A stretch of 64,000 nucleotides of DNA from Faecalicatena contorta (GTDB lineage Bacteria > Bacillota > Clostridia > Lachnospirales > Lachnospiraceae). Of this stretch, positions 34,685 to 44,613 are shown piece after piece. The stretch spans positions 1 through 64,000 of the forward strand of contig NZ_JAFBIX010000004.1 in NCBI RefSeq assembly GCF_021531895.1, in the 5' to 3' direction. Both the position numbers and the translations under genes were made by a program. Position 1 is the stretch's first letter, and every line of letters begins with the position of its first letter. The notes under the pieces were generated by a model. That model worked only from the letters and a program-made list of their open reading frames with translations, was not told the DNA's origin and made no database searches.

Positions 34685-36223
34685 ATGAATAGTGTAATCA
34701 AAGGAGCAAGCTACGTATTGGCACATACTCCTGATATGGTTTTATATAACGGAACAACTCAGACAACAGAGAGAATCGTAAATCCAGAGTCTGAATACTT
34801 AAAAGAACTTCCAGGACATCTCCGCTCTTATGAGGATGCAGTTTCTTACTGGCCAAACCAGACATATATTGGAAATGTACATCCGGATGAGCTGGCTGAG
34901 GTAGAGTTCCCATATTATGATAAGAAAAAAGAAGGCGCAGAGCGCTACGGAAAATATGGCGAGATCATGCCAGAGGAAGAATTCCTGTTCCTTGTTCAGG
35001 CATGTGATATGTTCGAAGTTGTAAAACTCGACAAAGAATTCGTTGCAAAATATAAAGATGCATTTGCAGCAGACCCGATCATCTCTGATGATATCGTAGA
35101 GAAGATTGAGGAAGGTGTGGAGATTGCAGAGATCGAAGCATTGATTAATGATGACCATGCAGAAGCATTATATTTTGAAAACAAACTGGTTGGATGTGTC
35201 AAGCCTGCTCATGATATCGATGTGAACTTGTCATCACACGTAATGCATGAGAACCTGATGAGCAAGGCATCCAGTGTACTGGCACTTCTCTATGCAGTAC
35301 GTAATGCAGGAATTGACAAAGCAGATGTAGAGTATGTAATCGACTGTGCGGAAGAGGCATGTGGTGATATGAATCAGCGCGGTGGCGGTAACTTTGCAAA
35401 GGCTGCAGCTGAAGTTGCAGGTCTTGTGAATGCAACAGGTTCTGATGCAAGAGGATTCTGTGCAGCTCCGACGCATGCATTGATTGAAGCAGCAGCACTT
35501 GTAAAATCCGGTGCATACAAGACGGTAGTAGTTACTGCTGGCGGATGTACAGCAAAACTTGGTATGAATGGAAAAGACCATGTGAAGAAAGGCCTTCCGA
35601 TCCTTGAGGACTGCCTGGGAGGATTTGCAGTTGTCATTTCTGAAAATGATGGTGTAAACCCAGAGATTGACCTTGGAATGCTTGGACGTCACAGTGTTGG
35701 AACAGGTTCCGCACCACAGAACGTAATCGGAAGTCTGGTAGCTGATCCACTTGACAGAGTTGGAATGAAGATTACAGATATCGATAAATTCTCACCAGAG
35801 ATGCAGAATCCGGACATCACAAAACCGGCAGGAGCAGGAGATGTTCCGCTTGCAAACTACAAGATGATCGCAGCTTTGGCAGTAAAGAGAGGCGAGCTTG
35901 ACAGAAAAGAACTGGCATCCTTTACAAAAGACCACGGTCTTACCGGATGGGCTCCTACCCAGGGTCATATTCCTTCAGGAGTACCATATGTAGGATTTGC
36001 ACGTGAAGATATTCTGGAAGGAAAGATTAAGAATGCAATGATCATCGGAAAAGGAAGTCTGTTCCTTGGACGTATGACAAACTTATTTGACGGTGTATCC
36101 TTCGTAATTCACGGAAATACAAAGGCAGAAGAAGAAGCTGCTGCAGGTGTATCCGAAGAAGAGGTTAAGGGACTGATCGCAAAAGCAATGAAAGACTTTG
36201 CAGCTACCCTGATGGCAGAATAG
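34685..36223 (+). CDS. grdC: glycine reductase component C subunit beta
   Basis: GrdC, with GrdD, forms protein C, which turns the carboxymethyl-selenoether on GrdA into an acetyl-thioester and releases acetyl phosphate by phosphorolysis. The 512-residue protein begins MNSVIKGASYVLAHTPDMV. It has FabH/thiolase-like features such as the Cys in ATGSDARGFCAAPTHALIEAA. The ATG at 34685 has AAGGTGG upstream; the in-frame stretch before it is the terminator region. grdD follows after 12 bp. Confidence 0.95.
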   Translation: MNSVIKGASYVLAHTPDMVLYNGTTQTTERIVNPESEYLKELPGHLRSYEDAVSYWPNQTYIGNVHPDELAEVEFPYYDKKKEGAERYGKYGEIMPEEEFLFLVQACDMFEVVKLDKEFVAKYKDAFAADPIISDDIVEKIEEGVEIAEIEALINDDHAEALYFENKLVGCVKPAHDIDVNLSSHVMHENLMSKASSVLALLYAVRNAGIDKADVEYVIDCAEEACGDMNQRGGGNFAKAAAEVAGLVNATGSDARGFCAAPTHALIEAAALVKSGAYKTVVVTAGGCTAKLGMNGKDHVKKGLPILEDCLGGFAVVISENDGVNPEIDLGMLGRHSVGTGSAPQNVIGSLVADPLDRVGMKITDIDKFSPEMQNPDITKPAGAGDVPLANYKMIAALAVKRGELDRKELASFTKDHGLTGWAPTQGHIPSGVPYVGFAREDILEGKIKNAMIIGKGSLFLGRMTNLFDGVSFVIHGNTKAEEEAAAGVSEEEVKGLIAKAMKDFAATLMAE

Positions 36224-36235
36224 GGGGGCTTTGAT

Positions 36236-37390
36236 ATGGCAAAAAATATTGAAAAGATGATCGCTGAGACATTCATGGAGATGGCACAGGGACTGGAAAC
36301 AGGAAGCTTTGGCAAGAGACCAAAGGTTGCCCTCACAGGAATGGGAAGCGAGCACGGAGAAGAGAACTCCATGGCTGCAGCAGTGGCGGCAGCAAAAGAT
36401 GGAATCGATGTATATTACATTGGTACATTAGAGGCAGAAGGCGTAACGACCGTCAAAGTGGCGAATGATGAAGAAGGCCATGATAAGATGGAAGAGATGC
36501 TGAAGAATAAAGAAGTGGATGCTGCAGTGACCATGCACTTCCCATTCCCGATTGGTGTATCAACGGTTGGACGCTGTGTAACACCAGCGATGGGAAAAGA
36601 GATGTATATTGCGAACACGACCGGAACTTCCAGTACAGACCGTATTGAAGGTATGATCAAGAATGCAATCTATGGAATCATTACTGCAAAAGCATGTGGA
36701 AATGCCGCTCCATCAGTAGGAATCCTGAATGTAGACGGCGCACGTCAGACAGAAAAAGCCCTGAAACAGTTAAAGGAACAGGGATATGACATTACATTTG
36801 CAGAGTCATCCAGAGCAGATGGCGGATGTGTGATGAGAGGAAATGATGTGCTTCAGGCATCACCGGACATTATGGTAACGGATTCCCTGACAGGAAATAT
36901 CCTTGTGAAGATGCTTTCATCTGCAAATACAGGCGGAAGCTTTGAAGCAACAGGATATGGCTATGGACCAGGCATTGGAGAAGGATATGAACAGTTAGTC
37001 ATGATCGTATCCAGAGCCAGTGGAGCACCGGTCATTGCAAATGCGATCCGATATGCAGCACAGCTGGTAAGAGGAAAAGTCTTTGAAGTAGCAAAAGAAG
37101 AATTTGCGGCAGCTCAGAAGGCTGGATTAAAGGACATCCTGGATGCATTAAAAGCATCTCAGAAACCGGCAGGAGCAGCAGAAGAAGTCAAAGAACCACC
37201 AAAAGAGATCGTAACAGCACAGATACCTGGAATTGAGGTTATGGATCTGGAAGATGCAGTGAAAGCATTGTGGAAGATCAATATCTATGCAGAGAGCGGA
37301 ATGGGATGTACCGGACCGATTATCCGAGTGTCTGATGCAAATCTTGCAAAGGCAGAAGAAGAGCTTAAAAAAGCTGGATATATTCAATAA
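36236..37390 (+). CDS. grdD: glycine reductase component C subunit alpha
   Basis: GrdD is the second subunit of protein C. The 384-residue protein is related to the phosphotransacetylase/PlsX fold (TGMGSEHGEENSMAAAVAAA at the start) and holds the Cys-containing C-terminal motif SGMGCTGPIIRVSD, which carries the acetyl thioester in this family. The gene ends the operon before a strong terminator. It should produce acetyl phosphate for ATP synthesis by acetate kinase, a gene not seen here. Confidence 0.95.
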   Translation: MAKNIEKMIAETFMEMAQGLETGSFGKRPKVALTGMGSEHGEENSMAAAVAAAKDGIDVYYIGTLEAEGVTTVKVANDEEGHDKMEEMLKNKEVDAAVTMHFPFPIGVSTVGRCVTPAMGKEMYIANTTGTSSTDRIEGMIKNAIYGIITAKACGNAAPSVGILNVDGARQTEKALKQLKEQGYDITFAESSRADGGCVMRGNDVLQASPDIMVTDSLTGNILVKMLSSANTGGSFEATGYGYGPGIGEGYEQLVMIVSRASGAPVIANAIRYAAQLVRGKVFEVAKEEFAAAQKAGLKDILDALKASQKPAGAAEEVKEPPKEIVTAQIPGIEVMDLEDAVKALWKINIYAESGMGCTGPIIRVSDANLAKAEEELKKAGYIQ

Positions 37391-37400
37391 TAATTGTATT

Positions 37401-37437
37401 GTGGCATCTTGATGTGTCAAGATGCCACTTTCTTTTT
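37401..37437 (+). terminator. intrinsic terminator of the glycine reductase operon
   Basis: GTGGCATCTTGA (37401-37412) pairs perfectly with TCAAGATGCCAC (37417-37428), then a T-rich tail. Confidence 0.92.
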
Positions 37438-37481
37438 AGGGACAGATGGATTTATAATAAAACCGTGAGGTGTTAATAGTT

Positions 37482-38231
37482 ATGGAAGCGGTTTTGAAAT
37501 TAAGATATCCAGGCATTCAAATTTATGTTCCATGGAAGAGAATAATAAGTGCAATTATCAGTATTTTATTTTGGAGTGCTTTAACTGTTGGGGTAATGAA
37601 TCAGGCACAAGTCTGCGCAGAACTTCCAACGGTCGAAGGAATGAATAGTACGATGACGCATGCTGTAGATGCAATGTCAACGAATAAAATTTCAATGGTT
37701 ATCAGAGAACAGACACACACTGGTTCGCCAAGATTTGCAGATGTGGTAAATCTGAATATTAGTGAAATACCTAAAATATCAGTAAAACCCACTGCAATAT
37801 CGACAAATTCTGTTGAAAAAAGCTATCAGGAATCACTGCCAGATGAAGCTCTTCCAGTGGGAATTTTGGATGAAATACCAGAAGAAGAGGGAGACGTAAG
37901 TAACAGTTACATCAATATTAATGGTTTCTTGTGTGATGAGAATGGCTTGATTGTTGGGTACGAAGATATGCCGGTTGCCGATGGAGTTTTGGCATTTCCA
38001 AATAACAATAAATGTACTGGAATTGCGAAATCTGTGGCCGAAGGATTGGAAGCAGAGACAATGGAAATCTATATTCCGGGGAATATTACTTACATAGAGC
38101 CAGGTGCATTTGATAATCTAACGTCACTATTCTACATAGAAGTAGCAGAAGGAAATCCAAATTATTATAGTTCTTGCGGAATCTTATATTTGAAAACAGG
38201 AGAAGTATTCTGTTATCCGGCAGGAAGATAG
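37482..38231 (+). CDS. putative secreted protein with a BspA-type leucine-rich repeat unit
   Basis: The 249-residue protein has a hydrophobic segment near residues 23-42 that could be a signal peptide or anchor. A low-similarity linker follows, and near the C-terminus a BspA-like repeat (EIYIPGNITYIEPGAFDNLTSLFYIEV, then NPNYYSSCGILYLK). Such repeats occur in surface proteins of gut bacteria. Only about two repeat units exist, far fewer than in full BspA proteins, so it may be a reduced member. GTGAGG precedes the ATG at 37482. Function unknown. Confidence 0.7.
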   Translation: MEAVLKLRYPGIQIYVPWKRIISAIISILFWSALTVGVMNQAQVCAELPTVEGMNSTMTHAVDAMSTNKISMVIREQTHTGSPRFADVVNLNISEIPKISVKPTAISTNSVEKSYQESLPDEALPVGILDEIPEEEGDVSNSYININGFLCDENGLIVGYEDMPVADGVLAFPNNNKCTGIAKSVAEGLEAETMEIYIPGNITYIEPGAFDNLTSLFYIEVAEGNPNYYSSCGILYLKTGEVFCYPAGR

Positions 38232-38234
38232 AGA

Positions 38235-38275
38235 TTAGGGATGTTATTTGAGAAGAACTCAGAAAGCATCCCTAA
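38235..38275 (+). terminator. hairpin after the LRR protein gene
   Basis: TTAGGGATG (38235-38243) pairs with CATCCCTAA (38267-38275), with an inner GAG/CTC pairing. The T-run is missing, so termination is only probable. Confidence 0.5.
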
Positions 38276-38351
38276 AACTATGTAAAATTATACTATAATT
38301 TTCAGAATGTAGGTGCTATAATAAGTTGGATTAATTGATAGAGGTGCAAAA

Positions 38352-39584
38352 ATGAATATTCAACAGGTTGTAGACAATAAGAAAAAATACATGGATATGT
38401 TGCTGATGGCTGACCCGGAAGAACAGATGATCGAGAAGTATCTGGATGAGGGCGAGATGTTTATATTGAAGGAGCATGGGGAGGTCAAGACAGTCTGTGT
38501 GGTAATGCTGTTGAAAAATCGTAAATGTGAATTGAAGAACATAGCGACCAGAGAAGAAGACCAGGGAAAAGGCTATGGGAAAAATATGATACTTTTTCTG
38601 TGTGAGCATTATAGTGCGCAGTGCGACACTATGTATGTAGGAACAGGTAATTGTCAGAAGACGTTAGATTTTTATAAAAAATGTGGATTTGTTAATTCCC
38701 ATATTATTGTTGATTTTTTTGTAAAGAATTATAAAAAACCGATTTATGAAGATGGTATTATGCTCACAGATATGATTTATTTGAAGAAGCAGCTTGAGTC
38801 GGAAGTAAATGTTAAGAAAGTTGTCGATCTTGCTCTGGAAGCTGGAAGAATTCTTTTGAAAAATGGAGCGGAGATATTTCGTGTGGAAGAGACAATTACC
38901 AGAATCTGTAATCGTTTTCATGTTGATCAAGTTGATATTTTTACCTTGAGCCATGCAATCTTTGTCACTGCGGAAAATGATATGGAAGAGGCATATACAA
39001 AGGTAAAGCAGGTACCTTTGTCTGCTTCGCATCTTGGAATTGTGGCAGAAGTTAATGATTTGTCTCGAGAGATTACTGCTGGGAATGTAGGAATAGATGA
39101 AGCATCTGAACGTTTGAAAGTGATTGATAAAATGCCTGCTAAGAAGTGGTATTTTCAAGTGCTTGCGGCTGGTATTGGCAGTGGATTTTTTGGATATTTA
39201 TTAGGAGCTACGCTGCGAGAGAGTGTGATTGCGTTCTGCATTGGATGTCTGTTGTATTTATGGGTATTGGTTGGAAAGAAACATAATATGTCTAAGATGA
39301 TCGTGAATATTGTGGGAGGAGCGATTATTACTTTGATGGCAATCATTGCGATTCATCTTCCTTTTCTAGGGGGAGTCAGATTGGAAGGAATGATTATCGG
39401 TTCAATCATGCCGTTGGTTCCGGGACTGGCATTTGTGAATGCAATACGAGACATAGCGGACAGTGATTTTCTGTCCGGGACAGTGCGTATGATTGATGCG
39501 TTGCTAACGTTTGTTTATATAGCAGTAGGTGTAGGATTGACGCTCAGTATTTACAATAACATGGGAGGAGGACTTATGATATAA
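38352..39584 (+). CDS. fusion of GNAT acetyltransferase and threonine/serine exporter ThrE1 domain
   Basis: The 410-residue protein is one unbroken frame. Residues 1 to about 140 form a GNAT N-acetyltransferase with the acetyl-CoA loop EEDQGKGYGKNM and the C-terminal LDFYKKCGF. Residues about 155-265 are the soluble part of the ThrE_1 (PF06738-type) exporter, with LKNGAEIFRVEETITRICN. About 270-405 hold its membrane helices. ThrE1 proteins normally stand alone at about 250 residues. The partner ThrE2 gene overlaps by one base (TAATG). It may acetylate the exported solute, which is inference. Confidence 0.85.
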   Translation: MNIQQVVDNKKKYMDMLLMADPEEQMIEKYLDEGEMFILKEHGEVKTVCVVMLLKNRKCELKNIATREEDQGKGYGKNMILFLCEHYSAQCDTMYVGTGNCQKTLDFYKKCGFVNSHIIVDFFVKNYKKPIYEDGIMLTDMIYLKKQLESEVNVKKVVDLALEAGRILLKNGAEIFRVEETITRICNRFHVDQVDIFTLSHAIFVTAENDMEEAYTKVKQVPLSASHLGIVAEVNDLSREITAGNVGIDEASERLKVIDKMPAKKWYFQVLAAGIGSGFFGYLLGATLRESVIAFCIGCLLYLWVLVGKKHNMSKMIVNIVGGAIITLMAIIAIHLPFLGGVRLEGMIIGSIMPLVPGLAFVNAIRDIADSDFLSGTVRMIDALLTFVYIAVGVGLTLSIYNNMGGGLMI

Positions 39585-40048
39585 TGGGGATTCTGATTAA
39601 TATATTGTGTGCTTTTATGGGGACTATTGGATATGCTATATTGTTTAATGTTCCCAAGCGTTTTTATCTATGCTGCGGAATGACGGGAGCTGCCGGGTGG
39701 CTTATGTATCTGATTGCTCATGAATATTCTTCTCCGGCAGTAGCTTCATTTTTTGGAACACTGGTGGTAGTCTTGATTTCGAGAATGCTGACAGTTAAGA
39801 TGAAATGTCCAATTACGATATTTCTTGTATCAGGAATTTTTCCAATGGTACCGGGAGCAGGAGTATATTTTACAGCTTATTATTTGGTGACTAATCAGTT
39901 GGGACTGGCAGTACAGAAAGGGATGGAATCTTTGAAAATTGCATTTGCCATGGTACTGGGAATTGTCTTGATTGTATCTATACCACGAGAAGTATTTCAG
40001 GCGAATTATTGGAGAGAAAGAAAATTCAGACGGCTTAGAAAAGGTTGA
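39584..40048 (+). CDS. threonine/serine exporter ThrE2 subunit (DUF3815-type)
   Basis: The 154-residue membrane protein has four to five hydrophobic segments and GIFPMVPGAGVYF, the ThrE_2 signature. It completes a split ThrE exporter with the preceding fusion protein; its start overlaps that stop (TAATG). Likely exports serine or threonine, though the amino acid is not proven by sequence. Confidence 0.9.
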   Translation: MGILINILCAFMGTIGYAILFNVPKRFYLCCGMTGAAGWLMYLIAHEYSSPAVASFFGTLVVVLISRMLTVKMKCPITIFLVSGIFPMVPGAGVYFTAYYLVTNQLGLAVQKGMESLKIAFAMVLGIVLIVSIPREVFQANYWRERKFRRLRKG

Positions 40049-40117
40049 TGGAAGTTAAAGGGTTGTGCTACAATAAGTATGTATTCCAGGTTATGTAATA
40101 AGAGGGAGGGATGCTAC

Positions 40118-40858
40118 ATGTTGGAAAGAACTTTACTGAAGATATTGCAAGAAAGCAAGTATACTACTGTTTTAAGTGGTTTTGGTATGTTGATCGAGAG
40201 TGATTATCCGGCAATTCGAGACGGAGATGAGTCTTATGATATTGAGTTAAAATACGGATATTCTTGTGAAGAATTGTTTTCGAGCGCATTTTACTCCACC
40301 CGAAAAGATCAATTTTTTGAGTTTTATCGAAATGAGTTGTTAAGTCATTTAGATAAACCGCCAGGAAAAGGGTTTTATGAGATGGCGGAATTGGAAAAAG
40401 CAGGTTTGTTTCAGTCAATTATTACCAGGCGTATTTTTGGCCTTCCTGGAAGAGCTGGTTGTAAGAATGTAATTAATCTGCATGGTAGTGTATATGATAA
40501 TTATTGTCCGCATTGTGGACGCAAGTATTCTATGGAATATGTCAGAGATTCTGCCAGAGTTCCGTTGTGTGAGCATTGTAATACGCCAATTCGTCCTAAG
40601 GTATGTTTGTTTGGTGAGATGGTAGACAATGTAGTTATTACAAAAGCGGCAGAAGAGATTCAGAAAGCAGATGTATTGCTGGTGCTTGGAACGAATCTCA
40701 ATTCATATCTCTGTAGTCAGCTGATAGATTATTACGATGGAAGTAAGCTGATTTTAGTAAATGAAGAGCCTCATTTTTCTGATAAATATGCAGATATTGT
40801 AATTCATGCAAGAGTAGATGATACATTAGAAAAAATACGAAAGGAATTAGGAAGATAA
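40118..40858 (+). CDS. divergent Sir2-family (sirtuin-like) protein
   Basis: The 246-residue protein has a sirtuin layout: a zinc ribbon CPHCGRKY...CEHC, the INLHGSV segment with the catalytic His, FGEMV and [11 protein letters not shown]. The GAGIS NAD-binding motif reads [10 protein letters not shown], and the QNID motif reads RRIFGLP, so the Asn and Asp that handle NAD are gone. It may lack deacetylase activity or act on another substrate such as ADP-ribose. The ATG at 40118 has GAGGGAGGG upstream. gltX starts two bases after its stop. Confidence 0.82.
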   Translation: MLERTLLKILQESKYTTVLSGFGMLIESDYPAIRDGDESYDIELKYGYSCEELFSSAFYSTRKDQFFEFYRNELLSHLDKPPGKGFYEMAELEKAGLFQSIITRRIFGLPGRAGCKNVINLHGSVYDNYCPHCGRKYSMEYVRDSARVPLCEHCNTPIRPKVCLFGEMVDNVVITKAAEEIQKADVLLVLGTNLNSYLCSQLIDYYDGSKLILVNEEPHFSDKYADIVIHARVDDTLEKIRKELGR

Positions 40859-40860
40859 CC

Positions 40861-42321
40861 ATGAGTAAAGTAAGAACAAGATTTGCACCAAGTCCTACAG
40901 GGAGAATGCATGTAGGAAATTTAAGAACAGCGCTATACGCTTATTTGATTGCAAAGCATGAAGGTGGAGATTTCATGCTGAGGATTGAAGATACGGATCA
41001 GGAGCGTTTTGTAGACGGTGCGTTGGAGATCATTTATCATACATTAGCGGAGACAGGCTTGATTCATGATGAGGGCCCGGATAAAGATGGAGGAGTAGGT
41101 CCATATGTGCAGAGTGAACGTAATGCATCAGGTCTTTATCTGAAATATGCCAAGCAGTTGATCGAACAGGGAGATGCATATTATTGCTTTTGTGACAAAG
41201 AGAGACTGGATTCATTAAAGAGCAGTGTTTCTGCTGATGGTGGAACAGAAATTGTTGTATATGATAAGCATTGTCTGGGATTAAGCAAGGAGGAAGTAGA
41301 AGCGAATCTGGCAGCCGGTAAGCCGTACGTTATTCGGTTTAATATGCCGACGGAGGGGACAACAACTTTCCATGATGATATTTATGGTGACATTACAGTT
41401 CCAAATGAGGAATTAGAAGATTTGATCTTGATCAAATCAGACGGCTATCCGACATATAATTTTGCTAATGTTATTGATGATCATTTGATGGGAATTACGC
41501 ATGTTGTACGTGGGAATGAATATTTGTCATCTGCGCCGAAATATAACAAGATTTATGAGGCGTTTGGATGGGAGATTCCAACATATGTACATTGTCCATT
41601 AATTACTGATGAGAATCATAAAAAACTGAGCAAGCGTTGTGGACATTCTTCATATGAGGATTTGATCAATCAGGGATTTGTTACAGAAGCAGTTGTGAAT
41701 TATGTTGCATTGTTGGGATGGTGTCCATCTGGCAATCAGGAGATATTCTCGTTGGAAGAATTGGTGAAGGAATTCGATTATCATCATATGAGTAAGTCGC
41801 CGGCGGTGTTTGATATCGTGAAATTAAAATGGATGAATGGTGAATATTTAAAATCCATGGATTTTGATAAATTTTATCATATGGCAGAACCATATATCAG
41901 AGAAGTTGTGACAAAAGATTATGATCTGAAGAAAATAGCAGCTCTGGTAAAGACTAGAATCGAAATTTTCCCAGATATTAAAGAACAGATTGACTTCTTT
42001 GAAGAGTTGCCGGATTATGACACTACTATGTATTGCCATAAAAAGATGAAAACCAATGAAGAAAATTCACTTGAGGTCCTTCAGGAGATTCTTCCGATTC
42101 TTGAAGAGCAGGAGGACTTTAGCAATGATGCTCTCTTTGCCACATTAAAAGGTTATGTGGATGAAAAAGGTGTGAAGACAGGTTTTGTGATGTGGCCAGT
42201 CAGAACGGCAGTATCTGGAAAGCAGAGTACTCCTGGCGGAGCAACAGAGATTATGGAAATCCTTGGAAAAGAAGAATCTCTTAAGAGAATCAGGAAAGGA
42301 ATTGAGTTATTAAGCAAATAA
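40861..42321 (+). CDS. gltX: glutamyl-tRNA synthetase
   Basis: GltX charges tRNA-Glu (and in most Firmicutes also tRNA-Gln). The 486-residue class I synthetase has the HIGH-type motif [20 protein letters not shown] and the KMSKS-type motif KKLSKRCG. The C-terminal anticodon-binding helices fill residues from about 320. It begins two bases after the sirtuin-like gene and is followed by a helicase gene after 9 bp, so the three are probably co-transcribed. Confidence 0.97.
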   Translation: MSKVRTRFAPSPTGRMHVGNLRTALYAYLIAKHEGGDFMLRIEDTDQERFVDGALEIIYHTLAETGLIHDEGPDKDGGVGPYVQSERNASGLYLKYAKQLIEQGDAYYCFCDKERLDSLKSSVSADGGTEIVVYDKHCLGLSKEEVEANLAAGKPYVIRFNMPTEGTTTFHDDIYGDITVPNEELEDLILIKSDGYPTYNFANVIDDHLMGITHVVRGNEYLSSAPKYNKIYEAFGWEIPTYVHCPLITDENHKKLSKRCGHSSYEDLINQGFVTEAVVNYVALLGWCPSGNQEIFSLEELVKEFDYHHMSKSPAVFDIVKLKWMNGEYLKSMDFDKFYHMAEPYIREVVTKDYDLKKIAALVKTRIEIFPDIKEQIDFFEELPDYDTTMYCHKKMKTNEENSLEVLQEILPILEEQEDFSNDALFATLKGYVDEKGVKTGFVMWPVRTAVSGKQSTPGGATEIMEILGKEESLKRIRKGIELLSK

Positions 42322-42330
42322 GGTGAATCT

Positions 42331-44172
42331 ATGAGTTTAAATCAGGCTCAGGCTGAGGCGGTCGCCCATAAGAATGGACCATGTATGGTTCTTGCCGGTC
42401 CCGGTTCCGGGAAAACTCTTACCATAGCGAAAAGAATAGAATATCTGATTACAAAGTATAAGGTAAGACCAGAAGAAATTCTGGTCATTACCTTTACAAA
42501 GTATGCTGCAAATGAGATGAAGAACCGTTTCCGACAAATTATAGGAACATCAGGGGTACCGGTGACTTTTGGTACATTTCATGGGATTTATTACGGAATT
42601 TTGAAGTGGGCCTATGGACTGAATCAGGCTAATTTATTGTTGGAGGAAGAAAAGATTCAGCTCATTAAGCAAATTGCGGTATCTATGGATTGGGGAGAAA
42701 TATCAGATGCGGAAGAGGAGAAAGATATTCTTGAAGAATTGGCAATAGAAATAGGAAATGTGAAAAATAATTGTTATGATATTCAATTCTATGAATCTTC
42801 TCGTTATGGGACGAACAGATTTCGGGAACTGTATCAGTCATATGAGAAAGAAAAAAGAAAATTAAGAAAAATTGATTTTGAAGATATGCTGGTGATGTGT
42901 CGGGATCTTTTTCGAAGTCGGCCAGATATCTTAGAGAAATGGCAGAAAAAATTCCGTTATATTCTTGTGGATGAATTTCAAGATGTAAATCAGGCGCAGT
43001 ACGATGTTGTCAGGATGCTTGCTGAACCGGAAAATAATTTGTTTGTGGTAGGCGACGATGACCAGTCTATCTATGGATTCAGAGGTGCAAAACCTGGTAT
43101 CATGATGGAATTCCGAAAAAATTATCCAGAATCGAAACAAATCCTTTTAAATATTAATTATCGTTCAACCGCGCATATCGTAAGAGGTGCATTGCGCGTT
43201 ATTGCACATAATCAGGAACGTTATGAGAAAGAAATCATTTCCAAGAAAAAACCGGGAGAGACTATACATGTTCAGGAGGTAAAAGATCCGGTTGAAGAGA
43301 GTAAATATGTGTTGGAGAAGATAAAAGAGTATGTTGCCCAGGGGATTCCTTATCATCAGATTGCTGTGTTGTATCGGACGAATTTAGATGCAAGGGCGCT
43401 TTCTGAAACACTGATGGAGTATCAGATACCTTTTACGATGAAAGAATATCTGAATAATATTTATGATCATTTTGTAGGGATCGATATCAGTAGTTATTTC
43501 CATTTGTCACAAGGAGATTATGACCGAAAATATTTTCTTCAGGTTGCCAACCGTCCAAAACGTTATATTGGTCGTGACAGCTTAAGTGGGGATAAAATTA
43601 GTTATGAATCATTACGAAATTTCTATTGTGATAAGGATTGGATGATGGATCGAATTGACCAGTTGGAATGGGATATGAAGATGATTCAGAATAAGACGCC
43701 ATTTGCTGCGATTCAATATATTCGAAAAAGTATAGGATATGATGAATTCTTAAAAGAATACGCCGCATATAGAAAGATATCCTTAGAGGAAATCATGAAT
43801 GTTCTGGATGAGATACAACAGAATTCCAGAGAGTTTCAGACTATCAGAGAATGGTTTGTTCATGTAGATAATTATCGGGAGATGTTGGAAAAGCAGAGAG
43901 AAAAAAAAGAGAGTAAAGAGGGTGTTGCTCTCATGACAATCCATGGGGCCAAAGGGCTGGAGTATGACTCTGTTTTTATTATTGAAAGTAATGAAGGAAG
44001 TATACCATATAAGAAAGCAAAGACTCCTGATGATATAGAAGAAGAACGAAGATTATTTTATGTAGCTATGACACGTGCCAAAAGAAAGCTGATTATTAGT
44101 TATGTAAAAGAAAAAAACGGAAAGGATATCAATCCTTCCCGTTTTGTCGAGGAACTACTCCTCGTCGTCTAA
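42331..44172 (+). CDS. UvrD/Rep-family ATP-dependent DNA helicase
   Basis: The 613-residue superfamily 1 helicase has Walker A LAGPGSGKTLTIAKR, motif Ia TFTKYAANEMKNR, motif II VDEFQDVNQAQ, motif III VGDDDQSIYGFRGAKPG and motif VI VAMTRAKRKL. It is about 120 residues shorter than PcrA/UvrD, lacking the C-terminal extension. It probably unwinds DNA in repair. Its last 18 bases overlap the end of the convergent DUF1292 gene, and a terminator hairpin sits inside its final codons. Confidence 0.93.
   Translation: MSLNQAQAEAVAHKNGPCMVLAGPGSGKTLTIAKRIEYLITKYKVRPEEILVITFTKYAANEMKNRFRQIIGTSGVPVTFGTFHGIYYGILKWAYGLNQANLLLEEEKIQLIKQIAVSMDWGEISDAEEEKDILEELAIEIGNVKNNCYDIQFYESSRYGTNRFRELYQSYEKEKRKLRKIDFEDMLVMCRDLFRSRPDILEKWQKKFRYILVDEFQDVNQAQYDVVRMLAEPENNLFVVGDDDQSIYGFRGAKPGIMMEFRKNYPESKQILLNINYRSTAHIVRGALRVIAHNQERYEKEIISKKKPGETIHVQEVKDPVEESKYVLEKIKEYVAQGIPYHQIAVLYRTNLDARALSETLMEYQIPFTMKEYLNNIYDHFVGIDISSYFHLSQGDYDRKYFLQVANRPKRYIGRDSLSGDKISYESLRNFYCDKDWMMDRIDQLEWDMKMIQNKTPFAAIQYIRKSIGYDEFLKEYAAYRKISLEEIMNVLDEIQQNSREFQTIREWFVHVDNYREMLEKQREKKESKEGVALMTIHGAKGLEYDSVFIIESNEGSIPYKKAKTPDDIEEERRLFYVAMTRAKRKLIISYVKEKNGKDINPSRFVEELLLVV
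44117..44142 (-). terminator. terminator of the DUF1292 gene embedded in the helicase coding sequence
   Basis: ACGGAAAGGAT (44117-44127) and ATCCTTCCCGT (44132-44142) form an 11-bp stem with one mismatch. On the minus strand seven T follow directly, so it should end the DUF1292 transcript; on the plus strand four T follow. Confidence 0.65.
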
Positions 44173-44445
44173 CTCTTCAAATTCCTGTGTATCCATCCAT
44201 TCGTCAAAAGCGTCAGCAGCAATTTCATATTCGTCATCATCTTCGATATTCTCAAGCTCTGGTTCGCCGCTTTCGTTTTCAATATAACGGTAAAGATATA
44301 CATCGCCGTCTTCTGTCTCGCCATTTTCATTAAGAGGAAGAAGAGCGATGTATTCTTTGCCGCTCGCTTCAAATAATGTTAGAATGGCACATTCAACGAC
44401 TTCATCGTTGTCGAGAGTAAGCTCAACTGTCATGTATTCATCCAT
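44155..44445 (-). CDS. DUF1292 domain protein
   Basis: The 96-residue acidic protein starts MDEYMTVELTLDNDEVVECAILTLFEASGKEYIALLP and is typical of the DUF1292 family, whose function is unknown. The tail is an Asp/Glu-rich stretch. The ATG at 44445 has AAGGAG upstream; a longer frame from 44505 has none. It converges on the helicase gene with an 18-bp overlap. Confidence 0.88.
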   Translation of the reverse strand: MDEYMTVELTLDNDEVVECAILTLFEASGKEYIALLPLNENGETEDGDVYLYRYIENESGEPELENIEDDDEYEIAADAFDEWMDTQEFEELDDEE

Positions 44446-44613
44446 AGCATAATCTCCTTTATTTATAGATACTTTAACTGTACCAAAGGAGCATGCAAAA
44501 TGCAAGGATGTTTTGGAGGAAATACAAGAAAATGAAAACAGTAGCCAAACAAGTAAAAATGTTGTAAAATGTATATTAAATATGCGAACATATGCATAAG
44601 GAGGAAAACTATT

